Shown here: piece by piece, positions 20,906 to 29,334 of the stretch
Numbering within the stretch: the first letter of the stretch is position 1
Layout: each line of letters begins with the position of its first letter
Virus record (IMG/VR): IMGVR_UViG_3300020060_000019
Coordinates: 1 to 35,963 of that record
Length of the DNA stretch: 35,963 bases
From: a virus
Strand: one strand, 5' to 3'
The notes under the pieces: model-generated
The model's database searches: none
What the model was told of the DNA's origin: nothing
The model's input: the letters and a program-made list of their open reading frames with translations, nothing else
Program-made: the position numbers and the translations under genes

Positions 20906-22288
20906 TTACGACGTCGCGAACTTGAGGAATTTGAGCGCCTCGAAGTTCACCGCGCCGCCGCCGACGCGGCGACGCATGTGGAACTTCACGAAGCCCGGGG
21001 TGGTGATGTTGTCGCGGACCACCGAGGTGCCGAGGCGATCGACGATCGTATAGGCCTCGGAGAAGTCGCCGAACGCCAGGCCGAACTTGTTGGCGGCGAC
21101 CGCCGGCATGTCCTCGCCGTCGACGACGTCGTAACCGAAGATCGTCTCGACCATCGCACCGTCGCGCAGGCGCAGGTCGACCAGGTAGTTGCCCTGGCCG
21201 TCCTTGAGCTGGCGGACGCTGCCGATGGTGCGACGCGCCGCCAGCCACTTGGCGTTCTGGCGATAGCCAGTCTTGAGCTCGAAGATCAGCTTGATCAGCG
21301 CGTCGGCCGGGTTGGTGGCGGCGAAGTCGCCCGCGGCGCCGGACGGCATGTACTGGAACGAACCCCAGGGCCGCGTCGCGTCGGTGGTCGCGACGATCGG
21401 ATATTGCAGGATGCCCTTGGGCTTCTGGTTGCCGTCGCCGTTGACGAAGGCGGTCGCCTCGGTGCGCGAGAATTTGTTGGTCGACTTGTCGGCCAGCCAG
21501 GCCTCGACGTCGATCTTGGCGTCCTCGAGCAGCTTCTGCGTCACCTTGGGATAGGCATAGAGCTCGTTGACGTCGATCGCCCACATGCCGAGCTGCGGCG
21601 CGTCGGTCTGGGTGCGCGCGGCGCTTTCGCCGACCCACAAAGCGGCGCCCTCGCCATTGTCGATCGGCCCCTCGAGGCGATCGGTGCCGATCGCCACGAC
21701 ATTGGCGAGCTGACGCATCGGGGTCGATTCGTAGATCTTCTTGACCATGCGGCCCGACACGTCGGGCGTGACCCAGAAGCCGCCGCTCGGATCCGACGCG
21801 ACCGACATCGTCACCGCCTTGGCCTCGGCGCGGCGCAGATAACCGGAGAGGTCCGCCTTATATTCCTTGAGCTTCTCGGCGTCGTAATCCTTCTGGCCGA
21901 TCAACTCGCCGAACTGCGCGGCGGCCTTGGCCTCGTCGGCGCCGACGGCGGCGCCGGTCAGCTGCAGGCGGTTGGCCTTGGCCTCGAACTCGTCGATGCG
22001 CTTCTGCAGCATCGCCTTGGCGTCATCGATGCCCTTGTTGAGCTTCTCGACCTCGTCCTTGGTGACCGCGTCCTCGCCACGCTTGGTCTCGAACTGCTTC
22101 ATGCGCTCGTCGTTCTTGGTCTTGAACTCCTCGAACGTCTTGCCGAGCAGATCGACGGCGGCCTTCACCTCGGTGGTGAGGCTTTCGCCGTCCTTGCGCT
22201 CGGGCGCGTTGCCACGCGCGGACATCGGCGCACACAGCGCGCCAGCCAACATCGCCGCGCGAAACGCGGACTGCTTACCGATATACAT
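20906..22288 (-). CDS. Major capsid protein, HK97 fold
   Basis: 460 residues from ATG 22288 with AGGAG upstream; longer reading in frame runs into the protease gene and is unlikely. The N-terminal about 150 residues form the delta/scaffold coiled coil (VDLLGKTFEEFKTKNDERMKQFETKRGED...KRIDEFEAKANRLQ). The capsid body shows DPSGGFWVTPDVSGRMVKKIYESTPMRQLANVV, LYAYPKVTQKLLEDAKIDVEAWL and FVNGDGNQKPKGILQYP, all typical of the Phage_capsid family. The following KFHMRRRVGGGAVNFEALKFLKFA closes it. The protease encoded upstream should remove the delta domain. Confidence 0.95.
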   Translation of the reverse strand: MYIGKQSAFRAAMLAGALCAPMSARGNAPERKDGESLTTEVKAAVDLLGKTFEEFKTKNDERMKQFETKRGEDAVTKDEVEKLNKGIDDAKAMLQKRIDEFEAKANRLQLTGAAVGADEAKAAAQFGELIGQKDYDAEKLKEYKADLSGYLRRAEAKAVTMSVASDPSGGFWVTPDVSGRMVKKIYESTPMRQLANVVAIGTDRLEGPIDNGEGAALWVGESAARTQTDAPQLGMWAIDVNELYAYPKVTQKLLEDAKIDVEAWLADKSTNKFSRTEATAFVNGDGNQKPKGILQYPIVATTDATRPWGSFQYMPSGAAGDFAATNPADALIKLIFELKTGYRQNAKWLAARRTIGSVRQLKDGQGNYLVDLRLRDGAMVETIFGYDVVDGEDMPAVAANKFGLAFGDFSEAYTIVDRLGTSVVRDNITTPGFVKFHMRRRVGGGAVNFEALKFLKFATS

Positions 22289-22301
22289 GGTGGGAAATCT
22301 C

Positions 22302-22964
22302 CTAGGCGCGGAGCTTTTCAGCGGCTGCGCGCAGTGACATGAGCATGGCTTTTTCCCCGTCGCGGGGTTCATGCTCGGGTTTGTCACCACCATCGCGGAG
22401 GTGCTGTTTGACGATCGCCACGGCCTTCACGGCCTGGGCGCCCGACAGATTCAAATCGCTGCGCAATGAGCGCTCGAGCTCACGCGGATCGAAGCCGCCC
22501 TTGACGCCGGTAATTTGGGCGTCCGAGTTCATCGGGAAGGTGACCGGGCTGATCTCCCAGAGGTCGGCCTTCTTGATCCGGCGGATGCCGGTCTTGCGAT
22601 CGATCTCGTAATCGACAGTCTCATAGCCGATCGACAGGCCCTTGATCGCACCGGCGGCCATGAGCGCGCGCGCCGCGGCCGCGAGCGGCACCTCGAGCAC
22701 GAGCTGGCCGACCACCTTCAGGCCCTTCTCGTCCTCGGCCATGTCGGTCCACACGCCGATCGGCTCGCTCGAATAATGCTGCCACAGCATCGGTGGCATC
22801 GCCTTGCGGCGCTTCCAGTCGGCGATCGACGCCTTGAACGCGCCGGGCATGACGATATCGCCGCCGCGATCGAGCACGTTGTAGACGGAGCCGTAACCCT
22901 CGACCGTGCCCGACGCGGCGTCGCCGGAGAATTTCAATTCGAGGTCGAAGGCTTGGCGGTCCAT
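22302..22964 (-). CDS. HK97-family prohead protease
   Basis: 220 residues. Peptidase U35 pattern: YGSVYNVLDRGGDIVMPGAFKASI, MLWQHYSSEPIG with catalytic His63, AIKGLSIGYE with Ser111, and DLWEISPVTFPMN with Glu137. It cleaves the capsid delta domain and itself inside the prohead. The C-terminal tail (SLRSDLNLSGAQAVKAVAIVKQHLRDGG) is helical. It overlaps the upstream small gene by TGATG and precedes the capsid gene, the standard order. Confidence 0.93.
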   Translation of the reverse strand: MDRQAFDLELKFSGDAASGTVEGYGSVYNVLDRGGDIVMPGAFKASIADWKRRKAMPPMLWQHYSSEPIGVWTDMAEDEKGLKVVGQLVLEVPLAAAARALMAAGAIKGLSIGYETVDYEIDRKTGIRRIKKADLWEISPVTFPMNSDAQITGVKGGFDPRELERSLRSDLNLSGAQAVKAVAIVKQHLRDGGDKPEHEPRDGEKAMLMSLRAAAEKLRA

Positions 22965-23191
22965 CAGGCGGCCCTCAGGTCGAAGCCAGCCGACAAGGCG
23001 TCCTGGCGAAGAGAAAGATCGGCGAGAGCGTGCGGCTGTATCTCGGCCTGGCCGAGCAGCTCGACGTCAAATACGCGTGACACGCCGAGCCTATTCGGAA
23101 AACGGATGCCGAAGATGACTTCACCGCGACGCCGGCGCGTGTGACGGTAGCCGCGGGCCCGCATTTCGCGGGCGAACTTGATCACATCCAT
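22964..23191 (-). CDS. Small hypothetical phage protein
   Basis: 75 residues from ATG 23191 (TGATG). Begins MDVIKFAREMRARGYRHTRRRRGEVIFGIRFPNRLGVSRVFDVELLG; an amphipathic basic helix followed by short strands. No membrane segment. It lies between the portal block and the protease; role unknown. Confidence 0.65.
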   Translation of the reverse strand: MDVIKFAREMRARGYRHTRRRRGEVIFGIRFPNRLGVSRVFDVELLGQAEIQPHALADLSLRQDALSAGFDLRAA

Positions 23192-23424
23192 CAAATTACC
23201 TCGCGCTTGCAGCCGGTGACGTAGACGGGCGGCGCGGTGCGGCCGATGACGCTCAGCCAGACGACGCCCGTCTCGGCGATCTCGCGGACCTCCTCGGCGC
23301 TGAGTTCCCAGCGCGACACGACGCTGTCGTCGGTGCGGCGCACGGGCAGCGGGATGATGTCGTCGCGACCTTCGGGCCCGACGAGTAGCAGGTTCGCCTC
23401 AGCGAAATCAGTTGGCGTTGCCAT
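23191..23424 (-). CDS. Small hypothetical phage protein
   Basis: 77 residues from ATG 23424, which overlaps the portal gene end by 17 bp. MATPTDFAEANLLLVGPEGRDDIIPLPVRRTDDSVVSRWELSAEEVREIAETGVVWLSVIGRTAPPVYVTG looks like a compact alpha/beta domain and recurs in pattern in small proteins beside portal genes. I cannot assign a function. Confidence 0.7.
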   Translation of the reverse strand: MATPTDFAEANLLLVGPEGRDDIIPLPVRRTDDSVVSRWELSAEEVREIAETGVVWLSVIGRTAPPVYVTGCKREVI

Positions 23425-24661
23425 TGGGCACCTTCGGTGGCTGGGCGGTGGGCACCGGCAGATCGCGACCGTCCTGCAGCGCCATGTTGGCCTCGACGAT
23501 GTATTGGTCACCGCCGAGATCATCGCGCGGGTTCATATCTTCCTGGTCGCGCCAGGTGTTGGCGTTGATCACGCCGTTGCGGCGTTGGATCTGCAGGCCT
23601 TCCTGCCGCGATTTGTAATCGCCGCGCATCAGCGCCGAGAGATCGAAGCGCAGGAACAGGCCGTCGAGCTGCTCGGCCGGCGACAGCAACGCCACCTCGG
23701 CCGACTGTTCGAGCCGCACCGCCCAGGGCGAGAGCGTGTGCACGACATGCGCGATGAACATCTGTTCCGCGCTGGCATAGGTCGCGGTCTTCTCGGCCAG
23801 GCCGACCATGATCGGCATGACGCGGACCGCGCGGCATATCTCCTCGATCTGGAAGCGCCTGGTCGCGAGGTGCTCGGCGTCTACGCCGGACATCGCTTGC
23901 GACATCCACTTCGCGTTGCGATCGAGCACCAGCGGATCACCCTGGCGCGAGGTCGCGTACGACTTAAGCCAGCTGACGAGCTGCTTGTGCTGCGGATCGG
24001 TGAGCTCGCCCTCGATCGAATAGATGCCGGCCGGCTTGACGCCATCCTTGTGCATGCGGGCATGCGACGCCTCGAGCGCCATCGACAGGCCCAACGCCTC
24101 GCGCGCCAGCTTGACCGCCTCCATGCCCATCCAGCCGTTCCACGACGGCCCGCGAATGTGCCAGATCGTGCCCTTCGGCATGCGCTTATAGGCGCCGTCA
24201 TCGCCGGCGACCTCGTAACCATAGGTCAGGTCCGCATAGCGGGTGACCTTGACCTTGTTCGGCTCGAGCGGGATCAGCTCATGGATGCGATCACCGACCC
24301 GGTTGATGAAGACGAAGGCGTTGCCGACGAACATCATGTGGAAGACGATCGTCTCCCAGAAGCTGAAGGCGGTGAAGCCGTCGCACGGCTCGAGGTAGAG
24401 CAGGCGGTAGAGCGAATTGTCGATCGCGGCATCGGCGCCGGCGCGGCCCTTGCGCGGTCGCATCAGCTTGGCGCGCGACTGGGCGATGCCCTCGCCGACA
24501 ACCCGGCCGCACGCCAGCATCGCGGTGCTCAGCGCCGACGACCAGGTGACGCTGACGCCGCTGCCGCTGTCGCCCATCATCAGGAAGCCGGGCAGCTGGT
24601 CGAGTGTCAACGCGTCGCCCTTGCGGCCGGGCGCCGCCAGTCGATCGAACAGGCCGCGCAT
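23408..24661 (-). CDS. Portal protein (HK97 family)
   Basis: 417 residues, TGATG overlap with the gene upstream. SVTWSSALSTAMLACGRVVGEGIAQSRAKL, then LYLEPCDGFTAFSFWETIVFHMMFVGNAFVFINRVGDRIHELIPLEPNKVKV and GTIWHIRGPSWNGWMGMEAVKLAREALGLSMALEASHARMHKDG are canonical Phage_portal blocks. The late helix region (EDVERLATRRFQIEEICRAVRVMPIMVGLAEKTATYASAEQMFIAHVVHTLSPWAVRLEQ-like) is also present. It forms the dodecameric DNA channel. All expected blocks are present. Confidence 0.94.
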   Translation of the reverse strand: MRGLFDRLAAPGRKGDALTLDQLPGFLMMGDSGSGVSVTWSSALSTAMLACGRVVGEGIAQSRAKLMRPRKGRAGADAAIDNSLYRLLYLEPCDGFTAFSFWETIVFHMMFVGNAFVFINRVGDRIHELIPLEPNKVKVTRYADLTYGYEVAGDDGAYKRMPKGTIWHIRGPSWNGWMGMEAVKLAREALGLSMALEASHARMHKDGVKPAGIYSIEGELTDPQHKQLVSWLKSYATSRQGDPLVLDRNAKWMSQAMSGVDAEHLATRRFQIEEICRAVRVMPIMVGLAEKTATYASAEQMFIAHVVHTLSPWAVRLEQSAEVALLSPAEQLDGLFLRFDLSALMRGDYKSRQEGLQIQRRNGVINANTWRDQEDMNPRDDLGGDQYIVEANMALQDGRDLPVPTAQPPKVPNGNAN

Positions 24662-24831
24662 CAGGCGCGGCGGGCCAACAGGAACGCGGTGAACACCATG
24701 AACCCGCCGGCCGCGATGAACGCCGCCGGTACGTAGATCTCGCCGATGCCGTACACGACCAGGCCCAGGCCAACGGCACCGAGCAGCTCGCGGACCGCGA
24801 GCGCGAGGATGGCGGCAAGTTTAGCTTTCAT
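24661..24831 (-). CDS. Small membrane protein between terminase and portal
   Basis: 56 residues from ATG 24831 (ATGA overlap with the terminase stop). Two hydrophobic stretches: AAILALAVRELLGAVGLGLVVYGIGEIYVP and AAFIAAGGFMVFTAFLLARRA. Small membrane proteins at this position occur in HK97-like phages, but their function is unknown. Confidence 0.75.
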   Translation of the reverse strand: MKAKLAAILALAVRELLGAVGLGLVVYGIGEIYVPAAFIAAGGFMVFTAFLLARRA

Positions 24832-26573
24832 GCCGCCTCCGTTTCCCAGAATGATTTGATCGGCGATGCGCCCGCCATCGCGACGCCCAGCGCGCTCATC
24901 AGCGCCACCGGGTTGTCGATCTTCGCCTCTTCGCGCGGCTTGCGCGGGTAGACGTTTTCCTTCGCGTCGGCCTGGGCGACGACGTTGTTCATTTCCCATT
25001 CCATGACGGCGCAACCGCCATGGCGAATCTTGCCGGCCTTGCTCAGCGCATCGAGCTCTTTCATCGGCTCGGAAAAGTTGACCACGATCGGCCGGTATTC
25101 GATGACCGGGAAGCCTTGCTTGACCATGGTCGTTGCCAGGTACGTCGCCTGATGCGGATCATAGGCGACCTGCTCGAGCTGGAAGGTGTCGCGCACCTGG
25201 CGCAGGACTTCGAGGATCTCGTCATAGTCAATGATGTTGCCGTCGGTGACGTTGAGCAGCCCGGCTGCATCCCATGCCTGATAGGTCGGCACGTTGAGCA
25301 CGGTCTCCGCCGGCAGGAAGTAGAAGCCGGTCCGGATGTACGGATCGGCGACGGTCGCGACCTCGCCGATCGGCAGGAACAGCAGCTCGAGCGCGGCGAT
25401 ATCGATCTTCGACGCGAGATCCAGGCCTGCGATGCAACGGCGGCCGCGCAACCGCTCGAGCAGCAGCGCGTCGGCCGCCTTCGCCGGGATGCCGGGATCG
25501 TGGCACGCCCGCCATTTCTCGATATCGAAATAGGCCGCCTTCGATGCGACCCACAAATTGAGATGCTTGGTCTTGAAGATGCCGGCCTTGCGCGGCGTCG
25601 CGATCGCGTCGCGCTGCCGGGCGCGGAGGAAATCGCCCGCAACCGAGACGTCGAAGTTCGGATTGGCCTTGCGGAGCGCGCTCTCCGCCTTCCAGTCGTC
25701 GCCCTGGTCGATCGTGTATTCGACGAAGAAGGTTTCGTCGTCAAGCGACGGGCCTGCCCCGCCTGGCCCGCCAGAGGCGCGGCCGATACCGGCGAGTTTC
25801 TCGCGCTGCTCGCCGATCATCTTGTAGCAGGGACCGGCGAGATTATCACCGGCCGTGGTGATGAGCAGCTGCAGCGGCTGGTCGCGCGCGCCCATGCCGG
25901 TGAGCATGGTGTCGATCTGACCGTCATCGTCATGCTCGTGATATTCGTCGTGGATCGAGCAGCTCGGCGACTGGCCGTCGCCGGGGTCGCCGATGATCGT
26001 CTCGAACTTGCTGTTGTCGTCGATCCTGACCAGCGACTTGGCGTTGACCTCGACACCGAACTTGCCGAGCAGCGCCGGCGTGCGCTGCGCCATCAGCCGC
26101 GCCGGGCCGAACACCTCCCAGGCTTGCTTCTCGTTGGTCGCGCCCGAATAGACTTCGGCACCAAACTCGCCATCGGCGCACAGCATGTACAGGCCGATAC
26201 CGGCCGACAATGCCGACTTGCCGTTCTTCCTCGGCACGACGACGAGCAGCACGCGGAAGCGTCGCGTGCCGTTGGCCTTGCGCAGCCATCCGAAGGTGCA
26301 GGCGATGATCCATACCTGCCACGGTTCGAGCCGGATCGCTTCCTTGCGCCGGGCCCAGGTGCCCTTCGAATGCGGCAGCTTCTCGATGAAGCGGCACGCC
26401 CGGGCGGCCTTGTCGCGGTCGAACCGATGCGGGAAGTCGGCCTTTTTGCTGGCCTTCAGCTCATCCAGGAACCGCTTGCACTGCAGCCGGATCGACTTGC
26501 CGGCCGGGATGTTCTTCCGGACGATGCCGCGGGCATAGCCCTCGGCGATCGCCGCATAGTCGCGGGCTTCCAC
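24828..26573 (-). CDS. Terminase large subunit (HK97-type)
   Basis: 581 residues from GTG 26573, one base after the upstream stop. ATPase: VPRKNGKS Walker A at 113-120 and IHDEYHEH with Walker B Asp209 and Glu210, followed by LLITTAGD. Nuclease acidic residues: GLDLAS Asp385, AYDPHQ Asp472 and IDNPVALMSALG Asp553. It packages DNA through the portal and cuts it at the end. Length and order fit the family. The neighbouring HNH gene suggests cohesive-end packaging. Confidence 0.95.
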   Translation of the reverse strand: MEARDYAAIAEGYARGIVRKNIPAGKSIRLQCKRFLDELKASKKADFPHRFDRDKAARACRFIEKLPHSKGTWARRKEAIRLEPWQVWIIACTFGWLRKANGTRRFRVLLVVVPRKNGKSALSAGIGLYMLCADGEFGAEVYSGATNEKQAWEVFGPARLMAQRTPALLGKFGVEVNAKSLVRIDDNSKFETIIGDPGDGQSPSCSIHDEYHEHDDDGQIDTMLTGMGARDQPLQLLITTAGDNLAGPCYKMIGEQREKLAGIGRASGGPGGAGPSLDDETFFVEYTIDQGDDWKAESALRKANPNFDVSVAGDFLRARQRDAIATPRKAGIFKTKHLNLWVASKAAYFDIEKWRACHDPGIPAKAADALLLERLRGRRCIAGLDLASKIDIAALELLFLPIGEVATVADPYIRTGFYFLPAETVLNVPTYQAWDAAGLLNVTDGNIIDYDEILEVLRQVRDTFQLEQVAYDPHQATYLATTMVKQGFPVIEYRPIVVNFSEPMKELDALSKAGKIRHGGCAVMEWEMNNVVAQADAKENVYPRKPREEAKIDNPVALMSALGVAMAGASPIKSFWETEAA

Positions 26574-26574
26574 G

Positions 26575-26946
26575 TCACGGTGCGGACGGCGGCTTTAGCG
26601 TCATGAAGAACGGCAGGGTGTAGAAATGGCCGGGCATGCCAATCTTCAGCTGATGGGCATTGTACAGTTCGACGAAGCGAACCTGCTGTTCGTCCGAAAG
26701 ATGCTGGAAGTAGAACTTGCCGGCGCCGCGCACCTGGTGATCGACGAGGCGGACGTAGATCTTGTAGCTCTTGTCGGTCGGGCCGAGCTCGGCGCCCTTC
26801 TCGATCTGGGCGAACAGCAAGTCGGGATTGAGCGAGCCGCAATAGCTGCAGGTCCCATCTTCCCGCCAATCCGCCTCGCCGTTGAACGGGGCGGCGAAGG
26901 GGCTGTTGCCACCCGGGCCGCGCGGGCAGAAGAATTTATCTGACAT
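26575..26946 (-). CDS. Hypothetical protein with zinc-ribbon-like cysteines
   Basis: 123 residues from ATG 26946 with GAGGTGG upstream. FFCPRGPGG and CSYCGSLNPDLLF give three cysteines in a possible metal site, followed by KFYFQHLSDEQQVRFVELYNAHQLKIGMPGHFYTLPFFM. It lies between the terminase subunits, so it may assist packaging. I do not recognise a named family. Confidence 0.75.
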   Translation of the reverse strand: MSDKFFCPRGPGGNSPFAAPFNGEADWREDGTCSYCGSLNPDLLFAQIEKGAELGPTDKSYKIYVRLVDHQVRGAGKFYFQHLSDEQQVRFVELYNAHQLKIGMPGHFYTLPFFMTLKPPSAP

Positions 26947-26953
26947 CGCCACC

Positions 26954-27457
26954 TCAAAAATCGTCAAAGTCGCCCGCCTGCGGCTTGTGGCCGCTCGCGA
27001 TCCGCAGCGCGGCCGCCGGGTTGAGCATCAGCTCGCCGAGCAGCGACTGCGCGTGGCGCATCGCGTCGGAGAGCATTTTCACCTCGGGACGCGCGCGCAC
27101 CATCGAGGTGGTCAGCGCCTTGCCGTCGACCACGCGCACCGTTGTACTGGTGTGGGTGTCGCCCTCGACCTCGAGCACAGACTTCCAGCGCTGGATCTGC
27201 GCGAGGCGCTGGGCGAGCAGCGCGACGTGCTCCGCGAAATGCGGGCTGGCACGCTTCTGCTGCTCGAGCATCTGCGCCACGTTGGTGAAATAGAGCTGCT
27301 CCAGGTCCGACAGGTGCATCGGCACGATCATCGGCCCGATCGGCACGTCCTCGCTGATCGCGAGCTGGCGATCGGCGCGGTCGGTGCCGGCGAGCTGCTT
27401 CAGCGCCGGCGCCTTACGCGGCCGGCCGGCGCCTGGCCGGGGCCCGCCACTCGCCAT
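26954..27457 (-). CDS. Terminase small subunit (P27-like)
   Basis: 167 residues from ATG 27457 (GAGGTGGCCG upstream). GGPRPGAGRPRKAPALKQLAGTDRADRQ is the usual start of P27-family small terminases. It is followed by LSDLEQLYFTNVAQMLEQQ, helical RLAQIQRWKSVLEVEG and a tail PEVKMLSDAMRHAQSLLGELMLNPAAALRIA. It recognises the packaging site and loads the large subunit. Confidence 0.85.
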   Translation of the reverse strand: MASGGPRPGAGRPRKAPALKQLAGTDRADRQLAISEDVPIGPMIVPMHLSDLEQLYFTNVAQMLEQQKRASPHFAEHVALLAQRLAQIQRWKSVLEVEGDTHTSTTVRVVDGKALTTSMVRARPEVKMLSDAMRHAQSLLGELMLNPAAALRIASGHKPQAGDFDDF

Positions 27458-27558
27458 CGGCCACCTCAACATTTAGGTTTTGATATTGGCCACGTAAATA
27501 TTTGTGGAAGTGGCGGTGTCCGGGGCCTCGGCTCCAGAGATTTGACCCCGCCCCGGGG
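27458..27558 (-). promoter_or_regulatory. AT-rich region ahead of the small terminase
   Basis: About 27470-27515 is AT-rich in otherwise GC-rich DNA. On the minus strand TTTACG, 17 bp, then TAAATG is a possible but weak promoter. A 7-bp hairpin with a 3-nt loop (27544-27560) overlaps the HNH stop. Position between HNH and terS suits a late promoter, a cos site or terminase binding site; none is proved. Confidence 0.4.
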
Positions 27559-27873
27559 TCACCAGCTCGCCCGTTCGGTCGCGCCGGCGGCGCGTTCGGC
27601 CTTCGACTTCTCGTCGTGGCAGGGGTCGCACAGGCCTTGTTTGTTGGACCGCTCGTCCTTGCCGCCCAGGCTGAGCGGGATGATGTGGTCGATGACGTCG
27701 GTCGGGGTGGTGCGCCCTGCGTCAAGGCAGGTTCGGCACAGTGGCTCCTCGCGCCTGACGCGCTCACGCTCCCTGCAGCCAGCTCGACCTCGTTTGCGCA
27801 GGTCAGGCTGGCCGGCTGCTAGCTGCCACGGCTTGCGCGGCGCGGCCTGGTGGCCGAACCGCGGCGGTTGCAT
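27559..27873 (-). CDS. HNH endonuclease
   Basis: 104 residues from ATG 27873 (GTG 27879 is possible). PLCRTCLDAGRTTPTDVIDHIIPLSLGGKDERSNKQGLCDPCHDEKSKAE has the full HNH pattern: paired CxxC zinc ligands, DH of the first motif, N and the CH of the third. Phage HNH proteins next to the terminase genes are needed for cos cleavage with the large terminase in HK97-like phages. Placement directly before terS agrees. Confidence 0.92.
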   Translation of the reverse strand: MQPPRFGHQAAPRKPWQLAAGQPDLRKRGRAGCRERERVRREEPLCRTCLDAGRTTPTDVIDHIIPLSLGGKDERSNKQGLCDPCHDEKSKAERAAGATERASW

Positions 27874-27888
27874 CGGCACGTGGCAGGA

Positions 27889-28209
27889 TCAGTCGCTATC
27901 GCGCCAGGCGACGGTGACGTCGCCCTGAAGCGTCTCCTCGAGCACAGTAAGCTCGCCAGCTATGCTGACGAGCTGGAGCTTACCTTGGTCATTGGCACGC
28001 AGCGTACGCACCCAGCCGGCGCGACAGTCATAGGCAATGACGCGCTCCATGCGCTGGCCATCGAGCAGCACGTCGAAGCGGTTGCCTACATCGCGCCAGT
28101 CCGCACAGTAGGATAGGTCCGTCGACCTGATCGAGAACGCCTGTGGTGGCGTTAGCGACATGCCAGGCCGGGCAAGGGCCAGGCCAACCGCGGCGATGGA
28201 CGCGCGCAT
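27889..28209 (-). CDS. Secreted hypothetical protein
   Basis: 106 residues from ATG 28209 with GAGGAG upstream. N-terminus MRASIAAVGLALARPGMS is signal-like but short. The mature part (DLSYCADWRDVGNRFDVLLDGQRMERVIAYDCRAGWVRTLRANDQGKLQLVSIAGELTVLEET) is beta-rich with two cysteines. It stands between the Gam-like gene and HNH, so it may be a moron. No family recognised. Confidence 0.6.
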   Translation of the reverse strand: MRASIAAVGLALARPGMSLTPPQAFSIRSTDLSYCADWRDVGNRFDVLLDGQRMERVIAYDCRAGWVRTLRANDQGKLQLVSIAGELTVLEETLQGDVTVAWRDSD

Positions 28210-28219
28210 CACGATCTCC

Positions 28220-28750
28220 TCAGGCGGCGCTGACGCTGCCGGACTGGGCAACGGGCGTGAGGAAGAAGGTGTCGGCGCCGGGCACCGCCTTGAAGCCGAG
28301 ATCGGCGAGGCGTTCCTTGTGTGCGCCCTTTAGCGCACCGAGCGTGGCCGCGCGGTCGATCGAATAGGTGACGCGGACATAGGGCTTGGCCCAGCGCGCG
28401 GCCTGCAGCGCGACCAAAGCGGCCGCATCGGTGACAAAGACATGCCCGAGCACGGTGTTGCCGAGCTTGGTGCCGATCATGCACCCGCCCAGCTCGATCG
28501 ACTTGCGCGTACCCTTGGTCAGCTCAGCCTTGTTGAGCGCCCACCATGGCTCGATTCGCGCGTGGATCTTCTGCAGCTCGGTCAGCACGGGCAGCGCCAG
28601 GGCATCGGCGACCTTGTTGGTACCGGCGATCGCGACCGAGCGGTTGGCCTCGATCGCGGCGAGATCCGCACCGAGCTTGCTGAAACGCTCGAGCAGCGCG
28701 ATCGCGACCGCCATCGTCTTGACCGGCGCGGGCGCCGACATCGCGGTCAT
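28220..28750 (-). CDS. Gam-like host-nuclease inhibitor
   Basis: 176 residues from ATG 28750 (ATGA overlap upstream). A long helix (LLERFSKLGADLAAIEANRSVAIAGTNKVADALALPVLTELQKIHARIEPWWALNKAELT) leads to KGTRKSIELGGCMIGTKLGN, which follows the Mu Gam pattern of a helix and a lysine-rich beta turn. Gam proteins coat DNA ends and block RecBCD-type exonucleases. The extra C-terminal domain (about 70 residues, VRVTYSIDRAATLGALKGAHKERLADLGFKAVPG) is typical of related phage proteins. Gam-like genes are commoner in transposable phages. Confidence 0.7.
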   Translation of the reverse strand: MTAMSAPAPVKTMAVAIALLERFSKLGADLAAIEANRSVAIAGTNKVADALALPVLTELQKIHARIEPWWALNKAELTKGTRKSIELGGCMIGTKLGNTVLGHVFVTDAAALVALQAARWAKPYVRVTYSIDRAATLGALKGAHKERLADLGFKAVPGADTFFLTPVAQSGSVSAA

Positions 28751-28965
28751 GCCGCCCGTCTCAGTAACATGCCGTCGACCGCGCCGAGGATCTGCGCCTG
28801 GCGCATGGCCGGCACGTCGCCACACTCGCTGACGTCGGCATAAAGCTCGCCGTTCAAGGCGCGATAGACATCCTGCAGCCATGTGCGGTCGACGACGGTG
28901 GTCGCGCCCTCGCCGCCAAAGGCCTCGCCTTTCAGCGTACACATGTCGATCGCCGCAGCTTTCAT
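28747..28965 (-). CDS. Small hypothetical protein
   Basis: 72 residues: MKAAAIDMCTLKGEAFGGEGATTVVDRTWLQDVYRALNGELYADVSECGDVPAMRQAQILGAVDGMLLRRAA. Coupled to the Gam-like gene downstream by ATGA, and starts 2 bp after the upstream stop. No motif recognised; it is likely co-expressed with Gam. Confidence 0.65.
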   Translation of the reverse strand: MKAAAIDMCTLKGEAFGGEGATTVVDRTWLQDVYRALNGELYADVSECGDVPAMRQAQILGAVDGMLLRRAA

Positions 28966-28966
28966 A

Positions 28967-29212
28967 TCACCAGCCTGCCCGGCAGCGGCCGCCAGGGCCG
29001 TGCCGCACTTCGAGGGGAGCGTGCACCGGCTTGCTGCCGGCGCCGCGAAAGGGTGCGACCAAAGCGGAGGCTATGCGCTGCGCGCGATCCTCAAGCTCGT
29101 GCAGATGGAGCTGGTAACCCGGGCGGCCCAGCCGCGCATCCCGCACCAATGCGTCGAAATCGGGTACGAGCCGATCGAGCGCATCAGCGATGGGGTTGTG
29201 CGGCTGGGCCAT
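28967..29212 (-). CDS. Small hypothetical protein
   Basis: 81 residues from ATG 29212 with GGAG 7 nt upstream. The N-terminal part AQPHNPIADALDRLVPDFDALVRDARLGRPGYQLHLHELEDRAQRIASALVAPFRG looks like a helical domain. The C-terminus is Gly/Arg-rich and less protein-like. It is the first gene after the terminator-like hairpin at 29234-29258. Confidence 0.6.
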   Translation of the reverse strand: MAQPHNPIADALDRLVPDFDALVRDARLGRPGYQLHLHELEDRAQRIASALVAPFRGAGSKPVHAPLEVRHGPGGRCRAGW

Positions 29213-29227
29213 GGGAAAGCTCCAGAA

Positions 29228-29258
29228 ACGACAAAGCCCGCCGGGGGCGGGCGGGCTT
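29228..29258 (-). terminator. Intrinsic terminator after the DUF6456-like gene
   Basis: AAGCCCGCC (29234-29242) pairs with GGCGGGCTT (29250-29258) over a 7-nt loop; on the minus strand the stem is followed by TGTCGTTT. It would separate the regulator gene from the Gam-like cluster, or serve as an antitermination target. Confidence 0.65.
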
Positions 29259-29306
29259 CGGACGCAATGGTCGCGGGGTCGTTTTGGCCGCTTGCGTGGC
29301 CGTTTT

Positions 29307-29325
29307 GCAGTCTCGTTTTTCTTAA
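29307..29325. repeat. 19-bp direct repeat, copy 1
   Basis: This 19-mer differs by one base (T against A at position 11) from the copy at 30136-30154. The two copies bracket the DUF6456-like gene. Copy 1 is in the intergenic space; copy 2 lies inside the LexA-type gene, where it encodes LRNTRL. Confidence 0.8.
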
Positions 29326-29334
29326 GGGCGCAAA

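Noticed and set aside
20978-22342. Plus-strand open frame opposite the capsid gene
   Set aside because: Shadow frame; the capsid assignment on the minus strand is clear.
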